DNA of 64,000 nt from Phycisphaerae bacterium (GTDB lineage: Bacteria; Planctomycetota; Phycisphaerae; UBA1845): the NCBI GenBank assembly GCA_024102815.1, contig JAGFJJ010000014.1:124001-188000 (forward strand). The letters run 5' to 3'. Position numbers and translations under genes: made by a program. Below are positions 17,802 to 26,242 of this stretch, one piece after another. The notes under the pieces were generated by a model. The model saw only the letters and a list, made by a program, of their open reading frames with translations, was not told the DNA's origin and did no database searches. Numbering within the stretch: the first letter of the stretch is position 1; each line of letters begins with the position of its first letter.

Positions 17802-18140
17802 ATGGCTCATATTGTCGCGGAACCCTGCATCAACTGTAAGTACACGGATTGCGTAGCGGTCTGCCCGGTGGATTGCTTCCACGAAGGCGTGAATTTCCTG
17901 GCGATCGACCCGGAGGTCTGCATCGATTGCGGGCTGTGCCCGCCGGAATGCCCCACAACGGCCATTTTTGCGGAAGAGGACCTCCCCGAAAAGTGGCATG
18001 ACTACATCGAAATCAACAAGAAGTACGCTCCGGAATGGCCGGTCATCGACGCCCAGAAGGAGCCCATGCCCGGCGCGGATGACAACGCCAAGATCGAGGA
18101 CAAGAAGGACCAGCTCAACCCCGACGCGTTCAGCGGATAG
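17802..18140 (+). CDS. fdxA: 7Fe ferredoxin (FdxA type)
   Basis: A 112-residue soluble electron carrier. [18 protein letters not shown] is the [3Fe-4S]-side motif and [12 protein letters not shown] is the [4Fe-4S] motif. Both match the Azotobacter FdI/FdxA class almost word for word over the first 60 residues. The C-terminal tail with a Lys/Asp-rich segment is normal for this group. GGAGAG sits 7 bases before the ATG. The gene stands alone, divergent from murJ and followed by tRNA-Asp, so its redox partner is not shown. Confidence 0.93.
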   Translation: MAHIVAEPCINCKYTDCVAVCPVDCFHEGVNFLAIDPEVCIDCGLCPPECPTTAIFAEEDLPEKWHDYIEINKKYAPEWPVIDAQKEPMPGADDNAKIEDKKDQLNPDAFSG

Positions 18141-18202
18141 GACCTGACCGGAACCGGTCGATGCAGCGAAGCTTCACGGCTCGCCTGCTTCCTTCGCGGT
18201 CC

Positions 18203-18232
18203 TTGACGGCGGGGGTCCTCCACGATAAGAAT
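18203..18232 (+). promoter_or_regulatory. Candidate promoter of tRNA-Asp
   Basis: TTGACG (18203-18208), then GATAAGAAT (18224-18232) with AAGAAT at an 18-base spacing. It lies about 60 bases before the tRNA, and no other promoter-like pair is nearer. Confidence 0.35.
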
Positions 18233-18292
18233 TCCCGTCCCTGACCACCGTTGAGTCGGCTTGCGGCCGTCTCAGGTCCGGGAACCCCGTCT

Positions 18293-18366
<74 letters not shown>

Positions 18367-18380
18367 TTCAGCAGTGCTTT

Positions 18381-18421
18381 GACCCGCCGCGATACGCATC
18401 GCGAGCGGGTCTTTTTCTTTT
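18381..18421 (+). terminator. Rho-independent terminator after tRNA-Asp
   Basis: GACCCGC (18381-18387) pairs with GCGGGTC (18405-18411). An inner GCGA/TCGC stem extends the hairpin, and a TTTTTCTTTT run follows. Its position 15 bases after the tRNA fits termination of that transcript. Confidence 0.85.
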
Positions 18422-18943
18422 GGGGCCATCCTCCGCCCCGCGGCCAGGCAATTCCATTCCTCCCACCACCGGTGGGTCCAGGCTCAAGCCGAAGACGGTC
18501 ATCTCGAACGCACCGCAGGCTCTCGTCCCGCGCGGACGGCCCGACGAAACGTGACAATTAGCAGTACTGAAACCGCCGAGTCTGACCGCCATGGAATGCA
18601 GATCCAGAGGATTGTGTTTTCAACAGGCCCTGCTTCGCTTCGCTCTGTCATGACAGCTCGTTCATCCGCGAAACCAATCCCGGAGACAAAAGGCTGTCCG
18701 CTCCGCGCAATCTGTGAATTGCGTTCCAATTCCCCGGTCAGTCACGCCGGTGTCACCGAAGTCGTTGTGGCTGGCGTCCGATAATTCCTGTGGTATAGTT
18801 TTTGTAGATGCCTTGAGCGCAGCGCTGCCGGCACGGCTTTTTGCAAAGCCCTCCAATTGGACGGAATGGCAGCGGCGCCGGGCATGTTGACCGGCCGCGC
18901 AGGCCCGAAATTCCATCGTGCCTGCCATTGCAAGGAGGATCGC
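18422..18943. other. Gene-free stretch before the SpoIIE-like gene
   Basis: About 520 bases. Several short open frames exist on both strands, but none has a ribosome site or family-like sequence. The only regulatory signal seen is the extended -10 at 18791. A hidden small RNA cannot be excluded. Confidence 0.4.
18791..18799 (+). promoter_or_regulatory. Extended -10 promoter for the SpoIIE-like gene
   Basis: TGGTATAGT: an extended TGn followed by TATAGT (5 of 6 matches). No good -35 lies at 17 bases (CTGGCG), as is common with extended -10 promoters. The leader to the ATG at 18944 would be about 140 bases. Confidence 0.4.
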
Positions 18944-19822
18944 ATGGCTGGTACTCGCCAAACCTCGTCCGCACGTCCGTTCGACTCATTCGAATACGGT
19001 GTCCTTCGCGATATCCAGGCGGCCTTTTCGACATCCGGTTGCCAAGGTTGGCCGGGGGCGTCTGTCGCGTCGGCACGAGTGGGACAGGAAACGCGCAGCG
19101 GTGACTTCCACGTAACCGTGCGCGGTGTCGACGAACAGCTGGTCATTTGCGTCGGTACAATCGAGGGTGGCGGCGCATTCGGCGCAATGGCCAAGGCCGC
19201 CCTCTGCGGCGCGATTCGCGGCCTTGCGCCGGAGGCGCGGAGCCCGTTGACCATCGTCCGTGCCGTGGACGACTTGCTCAGACAGTTGAATGCCGATCTC
19301 GGGCGGGGCTCGGTAACGTGTTCCCTCTTTGCGGGCGTTCTGGACCATTACGACGAGACGATGACCGTGGTGAGTCTGGGTTCGATCGCGCTGTTTTTGC
19401 GAATGGAAGACGGCTCGATCAAGGCAATGGAGCCCGAGGGACCGGCACTGGGCGTGACGACGAACCTGGTCGTTTCGGCCAGAACGCTCTGTGCAAACAA
19501 GGTCCGACGGCTGGTCGTGGGTACGGCCGCTGCGACACAGACCGGATCGCACCGCGGTCCTACGGTGGGAGCGAGCCGTTTCCGCCGCTGGGTGGCTGAA
19601 ACCTCCGGTCTCCCACCCCGCGAGCAGGCCGAGGTCCTGGCTCGGTCCCTGGGGGACTTCCTCGGCTCGGAGGAACCCCGGCGGGAGACGGACGTTATAG
19701 TTATTGAACTTCTTGGGGCGAAAACGCCTGAAGAGCTGGCCCCCGCCCTGCGGGACCGCCTCTTTGGACGCTTTCCGGATTCGCCCGGCGCGGACGTTGA
19801 TCCCAGTGTATTCCTGGGTTAA
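18944..19822 (+). CDS. SpoIIE/RsbU-like phosphatase fold, catalytic aspartates lost
   Basis: The 292-residue protein has the outline of a PP2C-type SpoIIE phosphatase, the class that dephosphorylates anti-anti-sigma factors. Family motifs sit in order but are altered. GDFH at residues 53-56 stands where GDYYD is expected. GTIEGGG (71-77) stands where D-x-x-GHG is expected. GTAAATQTG (193-201) stands where the YTDG motif is expected, and RETDVIVIEL (247-256) replaces DDxTLL. Only the first Asp remains. The ribosome site AAGGAGGA (18932-18939) is strong and fixes the start. The frame is full length and intact, so this looks like a maintained pseudophosphatase, not a decayed gene. It could bind a partner without catalysis. 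Assignment to the fold rests on motif order and spacing and should be tested by structure prediction. Confidence 0.65.
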   Translation: MAGTRQTSSARPFDSFEYGVLRDIQAAFSTSGCQGWPGASVASARVGQETRSGDFHVTVRGVDEQLVICVGTIEGGGAFGAMAKAALCGAIRGLAPEARSPLTIVRAVDDLLRQLNADLGRGSVTCSLFAGVLDHYDETMTVVSLGSIALFLRMEDGSIKAMEPEGPALGVTTNLVVSARTLCANKVRRLVVGTAAATQTGSHRGPTVGASRFRRWVAETSGLPPREQAEVLARSLGDFLGSEEPRRETDVIVIELLGAKTPEELAPALRDRLFGRFPDSPGADVDPSVFLG

Positions 19823-19962
19823 GCGGATTCGACGCGCCCGGGGCCTACTTTGTGCCGAAATAGGGAGTGGGGGAATGCACGCACTCGCGGATCCAGCTCA
19901 AAGCATGCGACGCCCAACGCGCTTGATCGCTGACCGCCCCGCTCCGCTAACGAAAGGTCACC

Positions 19963-21135
19963 ATGCGCATCGCACTGCTCTCCTGGGAAGCCAAACACGC
20001 CATCGCCGTCGGCGGACTTGCCGAACACGTCAGTGAACTGGCTGAAGCACTCAGCCGTCGGGGGCACGAAGTACACGTTTACACACGAATGGGGCCGGGG
20101 CAGGGACTGTACGACTGCATCGGAGGCGTACACATCCACCGCTGCCCATTCGATTTGCATGACGACTTTCTGCACGAAAACCAGAGGATGTGCGAGAGCT
20201 TCGCCTGGCACGTCATTGAGACAGAGAGCTTCCTCGGCAAGCCATTCGACGTGATTCACGGCCACGACTGGCTCAGCGTGCGGGCATTGGTGCATCTCAA
20301 GAACCGGCACGGGCGCCCCGTGGTGCTGACCATCCACTCCACCGAATACGGGCGATGCGGCAACCAACTCTGGGAAGGCCCCTCCCGGGCCATTCGCGAC
20401 ATCGAGTGGGAAGGAACCTACGTCGCCAACCGGATGGTCTGCGTATCGGGAGCCCTCCGCCGGGAGGTCCAGTGGCTGTACAGCACGCCCCCTGACAAGA
20501 TCGACGTGATCTACAACGGCGTGGACGTGACGCGTTTCGATGGACGAATCAACAACGGCGCCATCCGCCATCGTTATGCCGTCGGGCGAAGCGATCCCAT
20601 GGTGCTCTTTGCCGGCCGGTTGACCCGCCAGAAGGGACCGGACATTCTCATGGAAGCGCTGCCCGAGGTGCTCCAGAGACACCCGCAGACCAAGTTCGTC
20701 TTCGCCGGCGACGGTGATATGCGCCACAGCCTGGAATCGCGATCTCACCAGCTTCACATCGATGGATCAACGCGGTTTCTCGGCCACCAAAGTGGGCGAA
20801 GCCTTGTGCAGCTTTTCAAGACTGCGGACACGGTCTGCGTTCCCAGTCGCAATGAGCCTTTCGGAATCGTCATACTCGAAGCCTGGAGCGCGCGCCGCCC
20901 GGTGGTGGCCACACGAAACGGAGGCCCCGGCGAGTTCGTCCGCCACGAGCGCAACGGCCTGACCGTAGCCGATGACGCGCACGACATTGGCACTGGTCTG
21001 GATACCGTGCTCTCGAGCCCGGAGAGCGCACGTCGAATGGGGCGCAACGGTCGGCGCGAGGCCGAAACGCGATTTTCCTGGCACACCGTTGCCGCTGCGA
21101 CCGAGCGGGTGTATCAATCCATATCGGCATCGTGA
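19963..21135 (+). CDS. GT4 glycosyltransferase, glycogen synthase-like
   Basis: A 390-residue GT-B enzyme. The N-terminus has LLSWE and GGLAEHVSELAEAL, the glycine loop of glycogen synthases and GT4 enzymes. HGHDWLS matches the synthase-type FDVIHGHDW motif. The C-terminal domain has FAGRLTRQKGPDIL and the nucleotide-sugar site EPFGIVILEAWSARRPVVA (E-x7-E). The length is shorter than GlgA of E. coli (about 477) and closer to actinobacterial or archaeal GT4 synthases. AAAGG lies 5-6 bases before the ATG. It is the first gene of a region that also encodes branching, debranching, transferase and phosphorylase enzymes, which supports alpha-1,4-glucan synthesis. Donor (ADP- or UDP-glucose) is not readable. 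Confidence 0.85.
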   Translation: MRIALLSWEAKHAIAVGGLAEHVSELAEALSRRGHEVHVYTRMGPGQGLYDCIGGVHIHRCPFDLHDDFLHENQRMCESFAWHVIETESFLGKPFDVIHGHDWLSVRALVHLKNRHGRPVVLTIHSTEYGRCGNQLWEGPSRAIRDIEWEGTYVANRMVCVSGALRREVQWLYSTPPDKIDVIYNGVDVTRFDGRINNGAIRHRYAVGRSDPMVLFAGRLTRQKGPDILMEALPEVLQRHPQTKFVFAGDGDMRHSLESRSHQLHIDGSTRFLGHQSGRSLVQLFKTADTVCVPSRNEPFGIVILEAWSARRPVVATRNGGPGEFVRHERNGLTVADDAHDIGTGLDTVLSSPESARRMGRNGRREAETRFSWHTVAAATERVYQSISAS

Positions 21136-21265
21136 TCGCCAGCTCGGGCGCGCATTCGCCCCGGGGAGGCTTGATCGATCAGACAAGGCAACGTTGATTG
21201 TCCCATGGTGATCCCTTGAGGGGGTTGCTGCGCAGGCAACTCGATTTCGCATGGAGGACAGGATT

Positions 21266-21694
21266 GTGATACAGGATGATGACCAGAAGAAGCCCGGCAA
21301 GGCGGCGAGAAAGACATCCACCCGAACAAGCCGAACGACGAAGAAGGCCGAATCGCCGGACCAGACGAACCCGACAGCTTCGGCGGGGGAAATGACATCC
21401 TCGCGCGGGGGCAAATCGGCCGCAAGATCCGGAAAGAGCGCCGCATCCAATCGTGAGGCTGAGACCACGACCGTGGGGACCACGCCGCCATCCAAAGAAC
21501 TGACGAGCAAGGCCGCCACGGCGATCGGCAAGTCGAAACCGCGCAGCACCATCGCTCGACCGCAGCCAACGTTCGAGGAAATCAGCCGCCGTGCGTACGA
21601 GATTTTCCTAGGCCGGGGCGGTGCACCCGGCGACCCCATGGCCGACTGGCTCCAGGCGGAACGGGAGCTGAGCCAGAAGGCATTTGCGCGGTAG
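21266..21694 (+). CDS. DUF2934 domain protein
   Basis: A 142-residue protein with a long low-complexity, Lys/Ser/Thr/Ala-rich N-terminal part. The C-terminal DUF2934 motif is EEISRRAYEIFLGRGGAPGD followed by DWLQAERELSQ. The domain has no proven function. Here it sits between glycogen-type genes, which suggests a connection, but that is inference. GTG at 21266 was chosen because GGAGGA lies 8 bases upstream; an ATG at 21251 would add five residues and has no ribosome site. It is convergent with malQ. Confidence 0.7.
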   Translation: MIQDDDQKKPGKAARKTSTRTSRTTKKAESPDQTNPTASAGEMTSSRGGKSAARSGKSAASNREAETTTVGTTPPSKELTSKAATAIGKSKPRSTIARPQPTFEEISRRAYEIFLGRGGAPGDPMADWLQAERELSQKAFAR

Positions 21695-21776
21695 AGAAAC
21701 GCCCAAGGAGTCGGTGATAGCGGGGAATCACTGATGGGGGGATGAGCACAGCGTTTGCTGCGCGCATGACTCAGGC

Positions 21777-23990
21777 TCAATTCTCGGCATCATTCCCGCC
21801 GACAGCGATCGCGCTCGCAACGTTGTCCAGAATCGATGCAATCGCGTCGTCTTTCAGCAGTTTCTCGACGGTTTGCGACATGCGCCGCGACCAGCTAGCA
21901 AACTTCTCCGGCGGAACGCCGGGAAGGTTGACCGGCTCCTCCTCCCCGGCCAGGTCGTCCAGTGAAATCCCCAACAACGGTGAGGGCGAGCGAACCAGCA
22001 GTTCATGAATCGCCCGGCGCACCGCCTCGAAGCTGGGTTGTTCGTTTTCCGTAAGCAGGCCCTGAGCGATCAGTAGTCGCACGAGGGCTTCCCGGGATCG
22101 GGCGCGCTCTGCGCGCTGCCGGTTCAATTCCTCGTCGTCGCCAATCGACCCGATGCGCCGGCGCAGGTCGAGATCGCTGCCGCTCCATATCGCCGCCAAC
22201 GGCGGATGATCGTGCGTGGATACGCAGACGAGGGCGTTGGTCGGGTATTGCTGCGGAGGACGGTAGCTGCCGTCGTGCTCGCGCTCGAAATGCACCAGCC
22301 GCATGGAGAACGCGCCCCATTCGGCCAGGGCCGCAGGCACTTCCGGCGGCACCAGGCCCAGGTCCTCGCCCACGATAATGGTCCGGCTGCGCTGACTTTC
22401 CAGTGCCAGGATGCCGAGCAGTTCCTCCGTGGGGTACCGAACGAAGCCCCCCTCTGTCCCGGGACGACCCCGCGGCACCCAATATTGCCGATACAGCCCG
22501 ATGGCGTGGTCAATCCGCAGCATTCCCGCATGTCGAAGACAGGCGCGAATCAGGCTGATCCAGTAAGCGTGCCGCTCCGCACGGAGCCGATGCGGCACGA
22601 GTGGCGGGAATCCCCAGGTCTGGCCCGCGGCACTATAGGGGTCAGGCGGGGCTCCTAATTCCATCTCCTGGGCAAAGAGCCCCGGAAACATCCAGGCGTC
22701 AGCCCCGCCACCGGAAGACCCCACGGCCAGATCGTGGTACAGGCCTATGCGCATACCAGATCGATGCAGCGCCGCTGAGACCTCCTTCAGTTGCCGTTCG
22801 ATCTCGAATTGCACAAACGCCCAGAAGTCGACCGCATCGGCATGTTCGCGGTGAAACCGGACGACCTCCTTTGACCGCGGGTCGCGATAGGCTGCCGGCC
22901 AATTCCGACAGTTGAAACCGAACGTGGCCTTCCCCGATTCCTCAAGCCATTCAGCAAGCGCCTGAAAGGTCGCAAAGTCTTGCAGCGGACGCCCTCCTTC
23001 GCGGCGGAACCGTTCGAATGCGCTGCCGCGCGACGTTCGCTTCCCAAGATGGTCACGTCTGAATGTCTCAAACAATCGGCGCATGACGCCGCGCTTGAAG
23101 CTCGCCACGCCCTCATAGTCGATGTATGCCTTCCCGCGAAGTTCGGCGATGCGCTCGCGTCCATCGGGAGACGCCGCCATCGCTCGCGCCTCCGGCGTCT
23201 CCCCAAACTCCGGCACGCACTCAATATCCAGATAGATGTCGTTTTGAAACAGGCGGCTCATCGGACTGTAGGGGCAGTAGTCGTGACCGAGGTTGCTTAA
23301 GGCATGCAGCGGATTGGTTCCGATGAAAGCGGCGCCGTGACAGGCCACCGCCTCGCCGACGGCACGAAGTGTGCTCAGATCCCCAATCCCCCAGTCGCGC
23401 TCGTCCCGCAGGGAATAGAAATTGACCAGCAGCCCGTACGACCGCGACTGCCCCCACGCGTCTTCCGGACGGAAACAGCGCCGCGGCGCGACGATGAGCA
23501 ATTGCTCCGCGCGGAGCAACTTCCCTCCTGCGTCAAGCTCGAGCTGCAGCGTATGATAGCCCGGCTCCGGAAGCACGGGCCATGAAGGTGCCAAATCGCT
23601 GTCACCATCGCTACGCCGGACCCGCCCCTCAACCGTGGTGGCCACCCCGCCGCGTTCCCCGTGAAGCGTCAGACGCCAACCGAAGGTGTCGCGCCCGATG
23701 AGCTCCGGATGTTCCCAAGGAATCGCCCAGCGGAGCACCTCTCCTGCGGGCTGCCCCACACGCACGACGCGAACCGGATCGAGAAGCGACGCCTGCCGTT
23801 GGCGCTCAAGCTGCTTCAGCGTTTCGCCGGCCACGTCCTCGCCCGAGCCATCCAGACCCATCCCGGCGAGCAGCGCCACGGCGGCTTCTTCCTGCAGCGG
23901 ACAGTACTTCCCCTCGATATCGTGGTACCCGCGCAGAATACCGGCGCGGTCGGCGAGCGCGATAAGGTTCGGACGTCCCTCCATGCTCAT
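21777..23990 (-). CDS. malQ: 4-alpha-glucanotransferase (amylomaltase)
   Basis: A 737-residue GH77 enzyme that transfers alpha-1,4-glucan segments between maltodextrins. The nucleophile Asp is in MLRIDHAIGLYRQYWVPRG, the acid Glu in IIVGEDLGLVPPEV, and the transition-state Asp in STHDHPPLAAIW. The N-terminal 130 residues are the beta-domain extension seen in E. coli-type MalQ, so it is a long-type enzyme. The start at 23990 was chosen because its ATG overlaps the glgB stop as ATGA; the frame upstream is glgB sequence read out of phase. It is the last gene of glgX-glgB-malQ. It probably recycles short chains left by debranching. Confidence 0.92.
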   Translation of the reverse strand: MSMEGRPNLIALADRAGILRGYHDIEGKYCPLQEEAAVALLAGMGLDGSGEDVAGETLKQLERQRQASLLDPVRVVRVGQPAGEVLRWAIPWEHPELIGRDTFGWRLTLHGERGGVATTVEGRVRRSDGDSDLAPSWPVLPEPGYHTLQLELDAGGKLLRAEQLLIVAPRRCFRPEDAWGQSRSYGLLVNFYSLRDERDWGIGDLSTLRAVGEAVACHGAAFIGTNPLHALSNLGHDYCPYSPMSRLFQNDIYLDIECVPEFGETPEARAMAASPDGRERIAELRGKAYIDYEGVASFKRGVMRRLFETFRRDHLGKRTSRGSAFERFRREGGRPLQDFATFQALAEWLEESGKATFGFNCRNWPAAYRDPRSKEVVRFHREHADAVDFWAFVQFEIERQLKEVSAALHRSGMRIGLYHDLAVGSSGGGADAWMFPGLFAQEMELGAPPDPYSAAGQTWGFPPLVPHRLRAERHAYWISLIRACLRHAGMLRIDHAIGLYRQYWVPRGRPGTEGGFVRYPTEELLGILALESQRSRTIIVGEDLGLVPPEVPAALAEWGAFSMRLVHFEREHDGSYRPPQQYPTNALVCVSTHDHPPLAAIWSGSDLDLRRRIGSIGDDEELNRQRAERARSREALVRLLIAQGLLTENEQPSFEAVRRAIHELLVRSPSPLLGISLDDLAGEEEPVNLPGVPPEKFASWSRRMSQTVEKLLKDDAIASILDNVASAIAVGGNDAEN

Positions 23991-26242
23991 CGTACCGGTC
24001 GGAGAATCAGCGCGGCCAGCGGCGGAAGATGCAGGCGCAGTGACTGCGGGAAACCGTGCCACGGAACGCCGTCCGCAAACGGATGGTCCACGACCGGGTA
24101 GCCGCTTCCGCCGTAGGCCGGATGGTCGCTGCACAGCAGGTACTCGTACTGTCCACCAACGGGCGCCCCGATGCGATAGTCGTTCCGCGGCACGGGCGTA
24201 AGATTGAGCACGGTGATGATCCGATCCTCCCCCTCCTGGCGAGCGTACGAAAACACCGAGTTGTCGCAGTCGTTGCAGTCAATCCAGTAGAAGGCGTGCG
24301 GATCGGGATCGGTCCGCCACAGCACTGGATTCTGGTGGTACGCCCTCCCCAAGTCTTCCATGAATCGGGCCAGGCCCTGGCGGATGGGGTCCGCGGCCAT
24401 GTGCCAGTCGAGGCTCACTTCGTGGAACCACTCGTTCCACACGCCCAGCTCCGTGCCCATGAAGAGCATCTGCTTGCCGGGCCGCGTGAACTGGTACGCC
24501 AGCAGGCTCCGCAGATTGGCGAACTTCTGCCACTCGTCGCCGGGCATTTTGTCGAGCAGCGCCCGCTTCCCGTGCACGACCTCATCATGCGACAACGCGT
24601 TGATGAAGCGCTCGGTGAACTCGTAGAGCATGGCGAAGGTGAAGTCGTTGTGGTGGTAGCGGCGGTGGATCGGCTCCTTGGAGAAGTACAGCAGGCTGTC
24701 GTGCATCCACCCCATGTTCCACTTGAAGGTGAAGCCCAAGCCGCCGTACTCCGAGATCGGGCGCGTCACGCCCGACCACGACGTGGATTCCTCCGCAATG
24801 GTCACGCAGCCGGGGTGCTCCACGCGGATGATTTCGTTTACTTCGCGGAGGAAATCGATGGCCTCGATGTTTTCCTTGCCGCCGTACTGGTTCGGCAGCC
24901 ATTCTCCGTCACGCCGGCTGTAGTCCAAATACAGCATGGACGCCACGGCATCCACGCGGAGCCCGTCCACGTGGAATTCCCCGAGCCAATACAGCGCGTT
25001 GGAGATCAGGAAGGCCCGGACTTCGTTCCGCCCGTAATTGAAGATCAGCGTGCCCCAGTCGGGATGCTCACCTTTGCGCGCATCTTCGTGCTCATACAGC
25101 GCCGTCCCGTCGAACCGCCGAAGGGCGAAGTCGTCCCTGGGGAAATGTGCCGGAACCCAGTCCAGAATCACACCAATGCCATTCTGGTGGCACACGTCGA
25201 CGAAGTAGCGAAAATCATCCGGCGTACCGTAGCGATGCGTCGGAGCGAAGTATCCCGTTACCTGATATCCCCAGGACGCCCCCAGCGGATGCTCGGCCAC
25301 GGGCATCAGCTCGATGTGCGTGAATCCGAAGCGCTTGACGTGCTCGCACAGCCGCGGCGCGATCTCGCGATAGGTCAGCGACCGATGCCCCTCTTCCGGC
25401 ACCTTCGCCCACGAGCCCAGGTGAACTTCGTACACTGAGAACGGTTCCCGTCGCCAGTCTCGCTCGCGACGCCGCTCCATCCAATCGCGATCCGCCCAGG
25501 CATGGGACGATTCGTGAACGATCGCCGCGTGATTCGGAAAACCCTCCATGTAGTTCGCATACGGATCGGACTTCACGCGCAGATGACCGTCCTGGGTTTT
25601 GATCTCGTACTTGTAGCAGACGCCGGGCGCAAGATCGGGAATGAACAACTCGAACACCCCCGAGCTGCCCATCCGGCGCATCGAATAGACTCGCCCGTCC
25701 CATTTGCAGAAATCTCCGAGCACCGACACGCGCCGGGCGTTCGGCGCCCACACGGCAAAGCTGACACCCTGAACTCCGTTGACCGTCCGCACGTGGCCCC
25801 CGAGCTTCTCCCAAACCCGGCGGTGACGGCCCTCGTTGAAGAGGTGCAGATCCATGTCGCCGAGCGTCGGCGGGAAGCAGTATGGATCACGTATCGTCCA
25901 CGTCGATCCGCCGGCAAACTCGAAGCGAATGTGGTAGTCGAACGGGAGCGCCTGACCCGGCAGGACGAAGCCGAAGAAGCCCCCTTTCTCGATCACCTCC
26001 ATACGTTCCGGCTTGCGACCATCGACGATGATCTCCGCCGCCACGGCATCGGGATGGAACGCCCGCACCAACACGCCGTGCTCCCCGGCTGCGCTGTACG
26101 GATGCGCTCCCAGAATGGCGTGTGGCTCGGCATGTTCAAACGCTTGCAGCCTGCTCCACTCTCCAGGATCAACCGCCAACATCGAGGGAGCTTCCGCGAC
26201 CGCCGTTGCAGAACGCGTTGATTTTCTTTTCACCGTGCTCAT
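23987..26242 (-). CDS. glgB: 1,4-alpha-glucan branching enzyme
   Basis: A 751-residue GH13 enzyme that makes alpha-1,6 branches in glycogen. It has two N-terminal carbohydrate-binding/early-set modules (about residues 30-230; the second has GVQGVSFAVWAPNARRVSVL) and the catalytic barrel. Active-site motifs are VILDWVPAHFP, HVDGLRVDAVASML (nucleophile Asp), TIAEESTSW (acid Glu) and LSHDEVVHGK. The N-terminal N1 module is present, so it is the long E. coli-like form. Start and stop both overlap neighbours by four bases (ATGA), showing tight coupling in glgX-glgB-malQ. Confidence 0.96.
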   Translation of the reverse strand: MSTVKRKSTRSATAVAEAPSMLAVDPGEWSRLQAFEHAEPHAILGAHPYSAAGEHGVLVRAFHPDAVAAEIIVDGRKPERMEVIEKGGFFGFVLPGQALPFDYHIRFEFAGGSTWTIRDPYCFPPTLGDMDLHLFNEGRHRRVWEKLGGHVRTVNGVQGVSFAVWAPNARRVSVLGDFCKWDGRVYSMRRMGSSGVFELFIPDLAPGVCYKYEIKTQDGHLRVKSDPYANYMEGFPNHAAIVHESSHAWADRDWMERRRERDWRREPFSVYEVHLGSWAKVPEEGHRSLTYREIAPRLCEHVKRFGFTHIELMPVAEHPLGASWGYQVTGYFAPTHRYGTPDDFRYFVDVCHQNGIGVILDWVPAHFPRDDFALRRFDGTALYEHEDARKGEHPDWGTLIFNYGRNEVRAFLISNALYWLGEFHVDGLRVDAVASMLYLDYSRRDGEWLPNQYGGKENIEAIDFLREVNEIIRVEHPGCVTIAEESTSWSGVTRPISEYGGLGFTFKWNMGWMHDSLLYFSKEPIHRRYHHNDFTFAMLYEFTERFINALSHDEVVHGKRALLDKMPGDEWQKFANLRSLLAYQFTRPGKQMLFMGTELGVWNEWFHEVSLDWHMAADPIRQGLARFMEDLGRAYHQNPVLWRTDPDPHAFYWIDCNDCDNSVFSYARQEGEDRIITVLNLTPVPRNDYRIGAPVGGQYEYLLCSDHPAYGGSGYPVVDHPFADGVPWHGFPQSLRLHLPPLAALILRPVR

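Noticed and set aside
18422-18943. Possible small RNA in the gap after tRNA-Asp
   Set aside because: The gap is long, but no conserved RNA fold (tmRNA, RNase P, SRP, 6S) was recognised, and no promoter and terminator pair brackets a segment.
24056-25438. 460-residue plus-strand frame
   Set aside because: It is the antisense shadow of glgB, with no signal or motif of its own.
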